Shown here: piece by piece, positions 1-7,508 of the stretch | Layout: every line of letters begins with the position of its first letter | How positions within the stretch are numbered: the stretch's first letter is position 1 | NCBI RefSeq assembly: GCF_026242195.1 | Contig: NZ_RKLV01000012.1 | Location: 1 to 60,908, forward strand | Direction: 5' to 3' | Length of the DNA: 60,908 nucleotides | Origin: Halorutilus salinus | GTDB lineage: Archaea; Halobacteriota; Halobacteria; Halobacteriales; Halorutilaceae | Notes under the pieces: model-generated | Told to the model about the DNA's origin: nothing | Database searches by the model: none | Seen by the model: only the letters and a program-made list of their open reading frames with translations | Made by a program: the position numbers and the translations under genes

Positions 1-11
1 AACGCTCACGC

Positions 12-992
12 TCAAACAGCCGACGACTGGCTTAGGTCGTTCAGCTTCGCTTGGAATATGCTTATCTGAACACTACCGTATTCCGTGTACTCGACCTCTT
101 TCTCAACCCCTCCAAAGAGTTGCAGAAGCATAGCCAGCTTTATTGTATCATCCACCGGTACGGTAGGTGCTATAGAGTCAACGAACTTCTGATATATATC
201 CTCATCCGCGAGTTTTCGTATAGCTTCTTTCTCATCGTCGTCAAGATTATCGAACATATAAGAGTAACTCGGTTCTTCAGGTACAACCTTGCGAGTACGG
301 AGATAGAACGATAAATCGCTCCCGTCATTGCCATTGGTAGTAGGGATAACGTTAACAGAGACGTAATCACCAAGACTAACCTCTCTAGCCTCCTCCCCGA
401 AGAATACGCACGAATAGTTCTGAGAGTTCTTAAATTCCTCTTCCTCAAGCGGAGGTGATAGAGTGACATCCCGCACTGAGACAAAGTCACATTCGTCTTC
501 AACGATTTTGAAGTTACCCTGTTTCTGACATCCTTTACATCGGCTTGGTTCCTGATACTCCTCTCTGCTTATATCCATATCCACGACATGCCGGGTAGCG
601 CAACTCTGACACCGAAAGACACCTCTGCTGACAATAAGATACTCATCCGAGATCTCGGAGACAACTCCATAAGTACGAACAAGTTTTCCAATACTGGAAG
701 AGCTCAGTTCGCTTAGCTTTGTCTTCGGTAAGTTGGAGAAAATGAGTGTAGCGTCCTCGGGGAGATCGGCTTCATTCTGAACGTTGAAATCTAATAAAGT
801 ATCCTCGGCGTCTGATAGAACAGATTTAGGACTACCAACCAAAGAATCAGCTAGTTTACGGTTGAATGTTACTAAATCCTGGTAGTCAACTTCAAGCGAA
901 GAGCGTCCAAACGCGACCAGATCCTCTATCTCATCCTTGTAGTAGCGACGCAGAAAATTTTCCCATACATTCTCTCGGTCATCTGATGCCAT
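12..992 (-). CDS. MCM-like helicase, N-terminal part only
   Basis: This encodes the N-terminal half of an archaeal MCM replicative helicase: a helical domain (about residues 1-90), an OB fold carrying a C4 zinc ribbon (CQSC near residue 128, CKGC near 153) and the first helix of the AAA+ module (IKLAMLLQLFGGVEK near 285-299). In intact MCM proteins the Walker A loop follows soon after. Here the frame drifts into unrelated sequence and stops at residue 326. The missing ATPase half lies at the other end of the window (60887-60045), same strand, so the gene runs across the ends if the molecule is circular. It is divergent from the HNH-like gene at 1086. Whether the break is a real mutation or an end-joining artefact cannot be told here. 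The MCM assignment is firm; activity is not implied. Confidence 0.8.
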   Translation of the reverse strand: MASDDRENVWENFLRRYYKDEIEDLVAFGRSSLEVDYQDLVTFNRKLADSLVGSPKSVLSDAEDTLLDFNVQNEADLPEDATLIFSNLPKTKLSELSSSSIGKLVRTYGVVSEISDEYLIVSRGVFRCQSCATRHVVDMDISREEYQEPSRCKGCQKQGNFKIVEDECDFVSVRDVTLSPPLEEEEFKNSQNYSCVFFGEEAREVSLGDYVSVNVIPTTNGNDGSDLSFYLRTRKVVPEEPSYSYMFDNLDDDEKEAIRKLADEDIYQKFVDSIAPTVPVDDTIKLAMLLQLFGGVEKEVEYTEYGSVQISIFQAKLNDLSQSSAV

Positions 993-1027
993 AGATTGTG
1001 GAAGTACGCGGGAAACTTAGCCGTTTT

Positions 1028-1048
1028 GGGGGTAGTTCTAGAACCCCC
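1028..1048. promoter_or_regulatory. G/C-arm palindrome between divergent genes
   Basis: GGGGGT (1028-1033) faces ACCCCC (1043-1048) around a GTTCTAGAAC core in the short gap between the divergent MCM-like and HNH-like genes. Its position suggests an operator or initiator-binding site for both promoters. It is not similar to the iterons around the orc1 gene at 16.6 kb. Confidence 0.35.
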
Positions 1049-1085
1049 GTAAACCCTAAGCCCTATCAGTCTTTCAGCTACGGTG

Positions 1086-2105
1086 ATGGAAAACAAATCT
1101 GAAAAGCCGATACGGAACGAAATAAGAGACGAAGAGTTAGATGCCTTTTTCGAGGAGAATGCGAGTGAGGCTAGTAAGAGGCCTTGGGACACAGAGGAAT
1201 GGGAGGAAAAGCGGGAAGAGACAATAGGCGACGAGTGTGAGTGGTGTGGAGGTAAAGAAGATCTCGTTATACACCACAAGGAGCATGAGGATATGCAGTG
1301 GTGGAAGTTATGGGATAGGATACGAGACTACGCGTTTGAGAAATCTGACGCCTACGAAGAGCTAGAAATCCCCACAAACGAGTGCTGCCCTAACTGTAAG
1401 AGCCAATCAATATACACCCGTGAAACGAAAGAGCCTGAGTACAGGTGTCAAAAATGCAAGAGTGAATTTGACGAACCTGCTGAAAAGGAAGGAAGCCTGA
1501 AGAACTCGGAGAGATACTGGAAGGCGATGAATGAATACGTCCAGAGGGACGATGTCCGTGAATGGATAACGGAACAGTTCGGTCAAATATACGAGGAGTA
1601 TTGGGAGTCCTACTTCAATATGGAGTACACAGCTACCGTGTGTAAAAGCTGTCATTATGCCTACCATGAGAACAACCAAAAGATTTGCTCGGAGTGTGGC
1701 GAGACATACGCGGACTACAGAGGAGATCTACAGAAGTACGTCTGCTGGGACTGTGTGGTAGAGATAAAAGAATTGGAGAAGTGTCCGGAGTGCGGGGAAA
1801 ACTGGTACAACCCCGAACACAGGGATGAGTGTAAGAAGTGTCGGCACAATTACTCCGTTGAGACTGCGGACTTCGTATGTGCAGACTGCGGCGAGGAATG
1901 GGAGAATCAAGTGGTGATGGAACCTCCAGGGATATTTCACTATCACGAGGCGGACTGTGAACAGGGTAGCATAAAACAAAAGGGAGTTACCTATTACGTC
2001 TGTCCGGACTGTGACTACGAAAGTGAGAGTGAAGAGACGGTAAAACTACATGTGGACAACACGAACTGTTCCCCTGAAAAAATAGAGAGGAAAACATACG
2101 ACTAG
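1086..2105 (+). CDS. HNH-like nuclease with inserted zinc ribbons
   Basis: The N-terminal CEWCGG...IHHKEH motif and a later TVCKSCHYAYHE motif look like the two halves of an HNH endonuclease fold, separated by a long insert with a C4 zinc ribbon (CCPNCKS, RCQKCKS). More zinc ribbons follow (CSECGE/CWDCV, CPECGE/CKKCR, CADCGE), and the C-terminus is a C2H2-like finger (CPDCDYESES...VKLHVDNTNC). ATG 1086 directly follows a GTG at 1083 and is the more likely start. It is divergently transcribed from the MCM-like gene. The zinc-finger content is certain. A DNA-cleaving role rests on the HH and C-x2-CH spacing only. It could instead be a pure nucleic-acid-binding protein. Confidence 0.6.
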   Translation: MENKSEKPIRNEIRDEELDAFFEENASEASKRPWDTEEWEEKREETIGDECEWCGGKEDLVIHHKEHEDMQWWKLWDRIRDYAFEKSDAYEELEIPTNECCPNCKSQSIYTRETKEPEYRCQKCKSEFDEPAEKEGSLKNSERYWKAMNEYVQRDDVREWITEQFGQIYEEYWESYFNMEYTATVCKSCHYAYHENNQKICSECGETYADYRGDLQKYVCWDCVVEIKELEKCPECGENWYNPEHRDECKKCRHNYSVETADFVCADCGEEWENQVVMEPPGIFHYHEADCEQGSIKQKGVTYYVCPDCDYESESEETVKLHVDNTNCSPEKIERKTYD

Positions 2106-2125
2106 AAGATTCGAGGTAAAGGAGG

Positions 2126-2485
2126 TCAGAGACGGGCTATCCCAATCTTCCTGACACATTCAGGTCCATAGGGTCCATCCTCAGACTTGTCAAACCGTAA
2201 GAAGTATCCATTTTTTAGAGACTGCCCACACTTATTACACGAGTAGTCGCCTTCACGGGAAACCACATCAGGGTCAAACTCCCCATACATATTGTAGATG
2301 ATATCACCGTCGTCGTCCTCGCTTGGTTTCCCAATACCCTCCCTCTTTATGGCTTCTATGTAATCCTGAGTGTGGCGAGGGGGGACACCAAGTCCTTCCA
2401 GAACGTCAACTATCTCTTTTAAAGATACTTCGCCATTCATGGAACAAATAGCCCTCCATGCCGTGCTATCCTTGTCTATCTCCAT
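2126..2485 (-). CDS. wHTH plus zinc-ribbon protein (DUF5830-like)
   Basis: A small protein with an N-terminal winged-helix-like segment (VSLKEIVDVLEGLGVP) and a C-terminal zinc ribbon of the form CNKCGQSLKNGYFLRF...GPECVRKIG. The layout resembles the haloarchaeal DUF5830 family as I remember it; function is unknown. A clear paralogue lies at 3875-4228, with one unrelated gene between. ATG at 2485 is preferred over a TTG nine bases upstream. A small DNA-binding regulator is the likeliest role, which is inference. Confidence 0.6.
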   Translation of the reverse strand: MEIDKDSTAWRAICSMNGEVSLKEIVDVLEGLGVPPRHTQDYIEAIKREGIGKPSEDDDGDIIYNMYGEFDPDVVSREGDYSCNKCGQSLKNGYFLRFDKSEDGPYGPECVRKIGIARL

Positions 2486-2588
2486 TTTACCCAATAAACG
2501 CCTTACAGGAAAATAAACCTTACTCGGAAAAGGTATTAGAAAAATCCAGCCTATCTGTAGCCTAACCTCCTGTCAAGGGATGACAGCA

Positions 2589-3641
2589 TTACCATGTAGC
2601 TTTAGCGTATACGTTAGCTACGCTGAAACCACTTAGCGGAGCTAAGGCACTCATATCCGTTACTTCTATTTCTATCCTGCTATCGTAGACCTTCTCTTCA
2701 TCTACCGGATGATGATCCAATATCTTGCAGTACATTGATTTATATGACGTGACTTTATCAGCCATACTAACCGGGTATTGGGTATCTGTGTCCATATCAA
2801 ATTTCTCCTCATATAACTCCTCGTCATTGAAAAACGGATTCTTACATATTATTCCATACACCCATTCTTCCTCATCTCTCCCTCGTTTTAAGGTTAGTTT
2901 CTCCATCGGTTCTAGTTCCAGACTGTCTAAGTCAGACGCTATCTCTCTATCGGGATTCCATGAGTTAGCAGTTGTGAGATCAACATCAGCAGCCTCAGCA
3001 TAGTCTATTATATTCCGATTATCCGTTATTCCGCCATCCGTTATGAAAGTAATATGGAAATCCTCAATTGAATCTGAGTCAAATCTAGGTGAAGCAGATA
3101 AGGCTATTCCCCTTATTTGAGGATTATTTGTTTCGCATATATAAATAGCTGAATCATTTTTGTAAGTGTCCACCTCGTAATCGACAGGTATGTTCCTCTT
3201 GTCTGGGTTTTGGAGTAGCTCAAAAAAGCTTCTGAGCCCGGATCCTATCCATGCTCCATTCGACTGATGTATAGTAAATGTCCCATGGTTTTCATTCCAG
3301 TGTCCTGTATTGGAGAACTCGAATCGAGCCAACTCAGAAAGTAGGCTCTCCACTCTCTCAGGATCTTCAAATCTCTGCCTCGTTCGGAATATTTCAGGTT
3401 CCTGAAGTTCTCGAAATCCATTAGAGAACGTACATACTCTAGCTATATGTCCGTCAGGAGCTTGGATGAATACTGTATCCTCACTCTCCGAATGGGGTAT
3501 TTTTCCGTCAGCCATCGGTGATGCCGGTAAACCCCTTTTGAGAACTTTGGTGTACGCCTGCTCAAGGCTGATATTATTCTTCTCAGCGTATTCTTTTACT
3601 CCGCCGTGAACATCCCAAGGGATGTCAATATTCGGTCGCAT
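2589..3641 (-). CDS. Hypothetical protein with RHH/helical N-terminus
   Basis: I do not recognise this protein. The start at 3641 begins MRPNIDIPWDVHGGVKEYAE and continues with a segment similar to ribbon-helix-helix antitoxin-type domains (a beta strand, then ISLEQAYTKVLKRGL). The remainder is a mixed alpha/beta acidic protein without a catalytic motif that I can name. An upstream GTG-type extension exists but the ATG at 3641 gives the better N-terminus. It lies between two paralogous wHTH/zinc-ribbon genes on the same strand, so the three could be one regulatory cluster. Codon use is the AT-rich backbone type. Confidence 0.5.
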   Translation of the reverse strand: MRPNIDIPWDVHGGVKEYAEKNNISLEQAYTKVLKRGLPASPMADGKIPHSESEDTVFIQAPDGHIARVCTFSNGFRELQEPEIFRTRQRFEDPERVESLLSELARFEFSNTGHWNENHGTFTIHQSNGAWIGSGLRSFFELLQNPDKRNIPVDYEVDTYKNDSAIYICETNNPQIRGIALSASPRFDSDSIEDFHITFITDGGITDNRNIIDYAEAADVDLTTANSWNPDREIASDLDSLELEPMEKLTLKRGRDEEEWVYGIICKNPFFNDEELYEEKFDMDTDTQYPVSMADKVTSYKSMYCKILDHHPVDEEKVYDSRIEIEVTDMSALAPLSGFSVANVYAKATW

Positions 3642-3874
3642 TGTATCACTTACAAAGAACCTACCTAACTTAACCTTTTTGGTATATTCAGTATATATAG
3701 ACAAATAGTATTTTCAGTATATCAGGTCTGGTAGAGTGCGCAGAAAAATATAACGCTAGCCACGGGTGTTGTTCAGTCATCTGTAGAAACCAAGAGAACG
3801 AAAAATCCGATGTTGATATCGTCTTTCTCGTGGATCTTGGTAGAAAAGAGTATGATAATACCCCGCCAAGAGGT

Positions 3875-4228
3875 TTAGGGGAAGAATCTAATACAGTCAC
3901 TACAGAAAGGCCCATCATAATCGTCAGAACTGTACTTCACTAGATAGCCGGTTTCTAAATAAACTCCACACTTCTGACAGTTCCTACTCCCATCCTTATC
4001 TTTGATCAATTCGAAGTCCTGTCGAGGAGAGAAAAAGTAAGTAATATCATTGTCCTTCTGACGTCGTTCTGCAAAGTCAGATTCGTTGAGGGCGTCTATG
4101 TAGATCCTAGTAAGATAATCCTTCTTTTGGGAGGATATTTTGCTCTCGATAAACCCGACGACCTCTGGGAGAGGAACTTCCCCAGACAGAGATTTAAACA
4201 ACCGTAGGTCAGGGTGTTTTGTCTCCAC
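3875..4228 (-). CDS. wHTH plus zinc-ribbon protein, paralogue of 2126-2485
   Basis: The architecture matches the gene at 2126-2485: an N-terminal helical segment (GEVPLPEVVGFIESK) and a C-terminal zinc ribbon (NCQKCGVYLETGYLVKY...GPFCSDCIRFFP). The start appears to be GTG at 4228. The two copies are well diverged, so the duplication is old or they were acquired separately. Likely a small DNA-binding regulator; no target is visible. Confidence 0.55.
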   Translation of the reverse strand: METKHPDLRLFKSLSGEVPLPEVVGFIESKISSQKKDYLTRIYIDALNESDFAERRQKDNDITYFFSPRQDFELIKDKDGSRNCQKCGVYLETGYLVKYSSDDYDGPFCSDCIRFFP

Positions 4229-4301
4229 GGAAGACGATAAAATTCACAGGATAATATTTGTTAGGAACTTACTCCCCTCCCACAGAAAGCAAGTAAGCTA
4301 A

Positions 4302-4358
4302 CCCACGTCTTAGCCGTGGGCTTTCAGCATGGACTCCCGTTCTAGCCGATTCATCGGC
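4302..4358. repeat. Paired hairpins, possible IS200/IS605 end remnant
   Basis: Two hairpins sit downstream of the MCM-N/nuclease gene: CCCACG/CGTGGG (4302-4307 with 4315-4320) and GCCGAT/ATCGGC (4345-4350 with 4353-4358). Hairpins of the first kind are typical of IS200/IS605 ends in haloarchaea, but no transposase remnant is adjacent. They could equally act as the 3' processing or termination signal of the 4411-5646 gene. Confidence 0.35.
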
Positions 4359-4410
4359 AGGAGAATAGCCTCCATTCGCGGTTCTTCCGAGAAAGCAGAT
4401 CTAAACCGAA

Positions 4411-5646
4411 TCAAGAGCTTTCCACTGGAGTGATCCGTGCTAGTCTGTCGGTATACTGGGCGAGATCTCCGAGGGTAACACTTAGGAGTATCTCTTCCTC
4501 AGGTCGGTCATCACTCACATCCTCGTATATAACGTACTTTTTGCCGTTCGTCAGAACGCCGTACTCCGAACCCGTCGTCCTCATGTATCTCCTTAGTTGC
4601 TTGGCAGCGTTAGGATCATACGAGGTGTCGAAGTTACTGTCGTCCGCGATAGTAGTCCCAAGAGACTTCGCCTCAACACAAACGAACGGTGTGCCATCGC
4701 ACATCAACTGATAATCAACGTATCCGTCGGTATCCCCATTGTATTCAACAATGACGTCCTCATTCGTCACATTCCAGCCTAGTGCCTTCAAAAATGGCGT
4801 CACGAGGTTCTCTCGTGTCACGAGCTCCTTCTGATGCTGAATATTTCGGGATTCAAGATGTGCTACCGTTGAGATAGCGTCGTCGACGAACTCTTCGATA
4901 TCCTCGGGGTCGAACTCTGTCGGCGGTGTTTCGTCTTCCTCCCCCAATCTCTCTACGTTGTTCCCCTCAAGAAATACCCTGAACGTTGTCTTTCCATCGT
5001 CCGGGACAGCCCGTAGAACACCCGTCACATTCACTCGGTCACCAGGAACAAACGACCCTGTTATATCCCCCTCTATATTGACGTCTATTGCCTCGGTACT
5101 CGATATATCCTGAACGCGCAGCTTTTGTGCGTCAACAAAGTCACTCTGGTCTTCGAGAAGACGGAATGGACCTTGGCGTTCACATCCGCGGCACTGGTGA
5201 GGCTCCGTGAACTCTTTCCCGGTCTGTTCGACATTAGTGAGGTTTCCACAACGCTGGCACTCAAATGCGGCCTCGAGAACCTTTGGCTCGGCGTCCGACG
5301 ATTTACGCACAATACCTTCAATAGATACCATCTTGTTTACGTCGTCGCTACTAAGCTCGTATATCTTGGTACTGGGATATATATTGGAAAACCGAACCCG
5401 AGCGTGTTCAAGTGAGGTCTCGGCGGCGATATCGAAGTCCGCGAGTGCGTCCTCAGCGGCACGGCGTATCCCATCGGGGTGTAGAACCAGGTCGTCGGCA
5501 AGGTCGGGGTCGTACTTTTCGACTTCGCCGAAGTTGACAACGAGTGACGTCTTCTCGTTCTGCGCTATCTTACTGATCTCGTTTTTACAGTATCGGCGGT
5601 AGAACTCCTTCCAACGCTCTTTTATCTCTACATTTTCCGGGCGCAT
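4411..5646 (-). CDS. MCM N-terminal domain fused to HsdR_N-type nuclease
   Basis: The first about 240 residues are an MCM N-terminal domain: a helical part, then an OB fold with zinc ribbon (CQRCGN...CRGCER), paralogous to the MCM half at 12-992 (compare RFSNIYPSTKIYELSSDDV with IFSNLPKTKLSELSSSSI). Instead of an AAA+ ATPase, the C-terminal about 150 residues are a PD-(D/E)XK fold like the N-terminus of type I restriction HsdR subunits: LVTPFLKALGWNV, VDYQLMCDG (Asp), VEAKSLG (Glu-x-Lys) and YGVLTNGKKYVIYE. ATG 5646 is chosen because a TATA-like box (5694-5702) would place the transcript start near 5670, downstream of an alternative GTG at 5685. This fusion suggests a nuclease recruited to replication forks or MCM complexes; that role is inference. 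Confidence 0.8.
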   Translation of the reverse strand: MRPENVEIKERWKEFYRRYCKNEISKIAQNEKTSLVVNFGEVEKYDPDLADDLVLHPDGIRRAAEDALADFDIAAETSLEHARVRFSNIYPSTKIYELSSDDVNKMVSIEGIVRKSSDAEPKVLEAAFECQRCGNLTNVEQTGKEFTEPHQCRGCERQGPFRLLEDQSDFVDAQKLRVQDISSTEAIDVNIEGDITGSFVPGDRVNVTGVLRAVPDDGKTTFRVFLEGNNVERLGEEDETPPTEFDPEDIEEFVDDAISTVAHLESRNIQHQKELVTRENLVTPFLKALGWNVTNEDVIVEYNGDTDGYVDYQLMCDGTPFVCVEAKSLGTTIADDSNFDTSYDPNAAKQLRRYMRTTGSEYGVLTNGKKYVIYEDVSDDRPEEEILLSVTLGDLAQYTDRLARITPVESS

Positions 5647-5706
5647 ACCGAACCGTTCGAGTCGGGGGTAAAAACTCTTACCCACAGTTTGAGTCTTTTT
5701 ATACAG

Positions 5707-7332
5707 TTAGGCAACATCAGTACCGTAGTTCTCATGCAACCTATCACGTATATCCCTCCAAACCCCCTCTGACAGAGTCTCATACTGATTCTTATCTCGA
5801 GGATTCCTGAGTCGTACCTGAGTTCGTTGCACGGCTTCACGAACCCAAGTCTCCTCAGTATACTCGTCTATTTCACCGAGGTCCCTGACGTTGAGCAGTA
5901 AGCCATTATCCCCTTGTTTAATCGACCCCCTGACAAATATACGAGTAGGTGGAGTAATGCCGCCACGAAGTCTCCCACCTATATCTCCCGCATATCTATC
6001 CGAGATTAAGAATGGAAGAGTGGTTCCAGTGGCATCGTTTAGATAACCACGGGTGGCATCACCCGTCTTCTCAACCCTGGTCAAAGTGCCGGCGATAAGA
6101 ATTTTTCCAGCTTTATGACCTCCAATAGGCGTTATTACGTAGTCCACTTTCTCCGCATCCAAGTTAGCATTACTAGAGGCATCCTCCTCAAAGACTTCAT
6201 CTACAAGCTCAATCTCGGGGGCGAAAAGCCGCACACCCGGCTTCTTGTCATCCTCTGGAAACTGAGGAGAATTAAGATTACTCTCCCACAAGCGATTCAT
6301 TCCTCTTCTCATCTCCGCTACCACAACTCCGCTAAACTTGCTTCTACCTTCGGTCTCCTGTCCGGTATTGTCAAAACCGGTGATAGAGTAATAACGTCCG
6401 AGAAGGCGCTCTCTCACCATGTTGATTTGCTCCCCATCTATATCGCCTGTATAGTCCGTCAGGACAGACTTCCTAAGTAGGTATTCATCTATAAACACTC
6501 GACACACACGGGTTCCTGTGTCTAGGAAAGCAACCACCCTCGCTTCCTGGTTGGAGGTGGAGGGTCTAGTTGCCACGGTATCGAGAGCCACGATCATGCC
6601 GCCGGTTTCGAATTGCCTTCCCCCACCATGTGCGGAGACGTGGGTATTGAGCTCGTTCACTAAGTCTTCATCATCTATCTTCAATACCCATTCCCCAGAA
6701 TCCTCTTCATCCTCAATATCCTCCCGCTTCACTACAGTAGCGTTATTAAGGCGATAGCTGTTGTCTTTCTCCAGAAACCCATCATAGTCAAGATGGAACC
6801 TCATGGAATCAGTTCTGTCAGCTATTATACCTGAAGAAGATTTGCTACTAGCTCCGAAGACGTTGGTAACATTCACTTCGACGGTTACCCCCTCGTCTCC
6901 CATCTGTAGACTGTTAAGATCCATTACCTCATCTTGGTTATCTCGCTGCATTCTCTCACTAACAGCGGTTATAATCTCTCCAGGGGGGACATCGTGATCT
7001 ATGTAGGATTCAACAGAGTCCTCAATTTCTCCTTCGTCGACTTTCGGGAATCTTTCTGAGAGGGTTCTCACGAGATACTCTCTATCGTATTTTCTTTCTG
7101 ATATACCGAGCCCCCGCTCTATTCTATCTAGACTTCTAGCTATGTCACTGAGGTCATCTACCTCTTCTTTGGAGGGGTTCTTTTCTTTCCGCATGTAGAA
7201 CCTCATCGCCTTCTGAATATGATCCGAGTATGCACCCTTCGACTTGCCTTCGATCTCTTGTACGAAGCCCTTGAACTCCTCCTTCAGCTCCCTTGGAATG
7301 TTTATCGACGACTGAACCGTTTCCCTAGTCAT
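5707..7332 (-). CDS. RHH - RPA-like OB-fold - RPA-associated fusion
   Basis: The N-terminus (about residues 7-50, SSINIPRELKEEFKGFV...) looks like a ribbon-helix-helix domain. Residues about 140-200 resemble an RPA OB fold (MGDEGVTVEVNVTNVFG, then SGIIADRTDSMRFHLDYD). Residues about 395-480 resemble the RPA-associated protein family COG3390 (DYVITPIGGHKAGKILIAGTL, then RGYLNDATGTTLPFLI). Archaeal RPA and its partner are normally separate proteins that bind single-stranded DNA. A single 541-residue fusion with a dimerising DNA-binding domain is unusual. It is divergent from the large recombinase at 7509, with large hairpins between. Likely role: plasmid-encoded ssDNA-binding protein that may autoregulate or bind a specific site. 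Confidence 0.7.
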   Translation of the reverse strand: MTRETVQSSINIPRELKEEFKGFVQEIEGKSKGAYSDHIQKAMRFYMRKEKNPSKEEVDDLSDIARSLDRIERGLGISERKYDREYLVRTLSERFPKVDEGEIEDSVESYIDHDVPPGEIITAVSERMQRDNQDEVMDLNSLQMGDEGVTVEVNVTNVFGASSKSSSGIIADRTDSMRFHLDYDGFLEKDNSYRLNNATVVKREDIEDEEDSGEWVLKIDDEDLVNELNTHVSAHGGGRQFETGGMIVALDTVATRPSTSNQEARVVAFLDTGTRVCRVFIDEYLLRKSVLTDYTGDIDGEQINMVRERLLGRYYSITGFDNTGQETEGRSKFSGVVVAEMRRGMNRLWESNLNSPQFPEDDKKPGVRLFAPEIELVDEVFEEDASSNANLDAEKVDYVITPIGGHKAGKILIAGTLTRVEKTGDATRGYLNDATGTTLPFLISDRYAGDIGGRLRGGITPPTRIFVRGSIKQGDNGLLLNVRDLGEIDEYTEETWVREAVQRTQVRLRNPRDKNQYETLSEGVWRDIRDRLHENYGTDVA

Positions 7333-7406
7333 GCTAGTTCAGTACTCAACTAGTACTGATTTCCAGTTAAATGTTGGTTTGTGGTTAAGTGTAGGCCCTT
7401 CCCTGT

Positions 7407-7432
7407 GACCCGCTCCTCAGGTGGAGCGGGTC
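7407..7432. repeat. 10-bp perfect hairpin in divergent promoter region
   Basis: GACCCGCTCC (7407-7416) and GGAGCGGGTC (7423-7432) form a perfect 10-bp stem with a 6-base loop between the RPA-like gene and the large serine recombinase. The core CCCGCTCC recurs at 7492-7499. It is GC-rich against an AT-rich background. Possible recombination, regulatory or single-strand-origin site. Confidence 0.6.
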
Positions 7433-7445
7433 TCGTGAATAAAAC

Positions 7446-7483
7446 GTTTCCTGAGACCTGGTACCGCTCGGTCCTCAGGAAAC
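7446..7483. repeat. 13-bp hairpin next to the recombinase start
   Basis: GTTTCCTGAGACC (7446-7458) pairs with GGTCCTCAGGAAAC (7470-7483) with one bulged base. It directly follows the 7407-7432 hairpin and precedes the recombinase gene. Tandem strong hairpins between divergent replication and recombination genes are unlikely to be chance. Confidence 0.6.
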
Positions 7484-7508
7484 CTTGATTGCCCGCTCCG
7501 GAGGCAGA

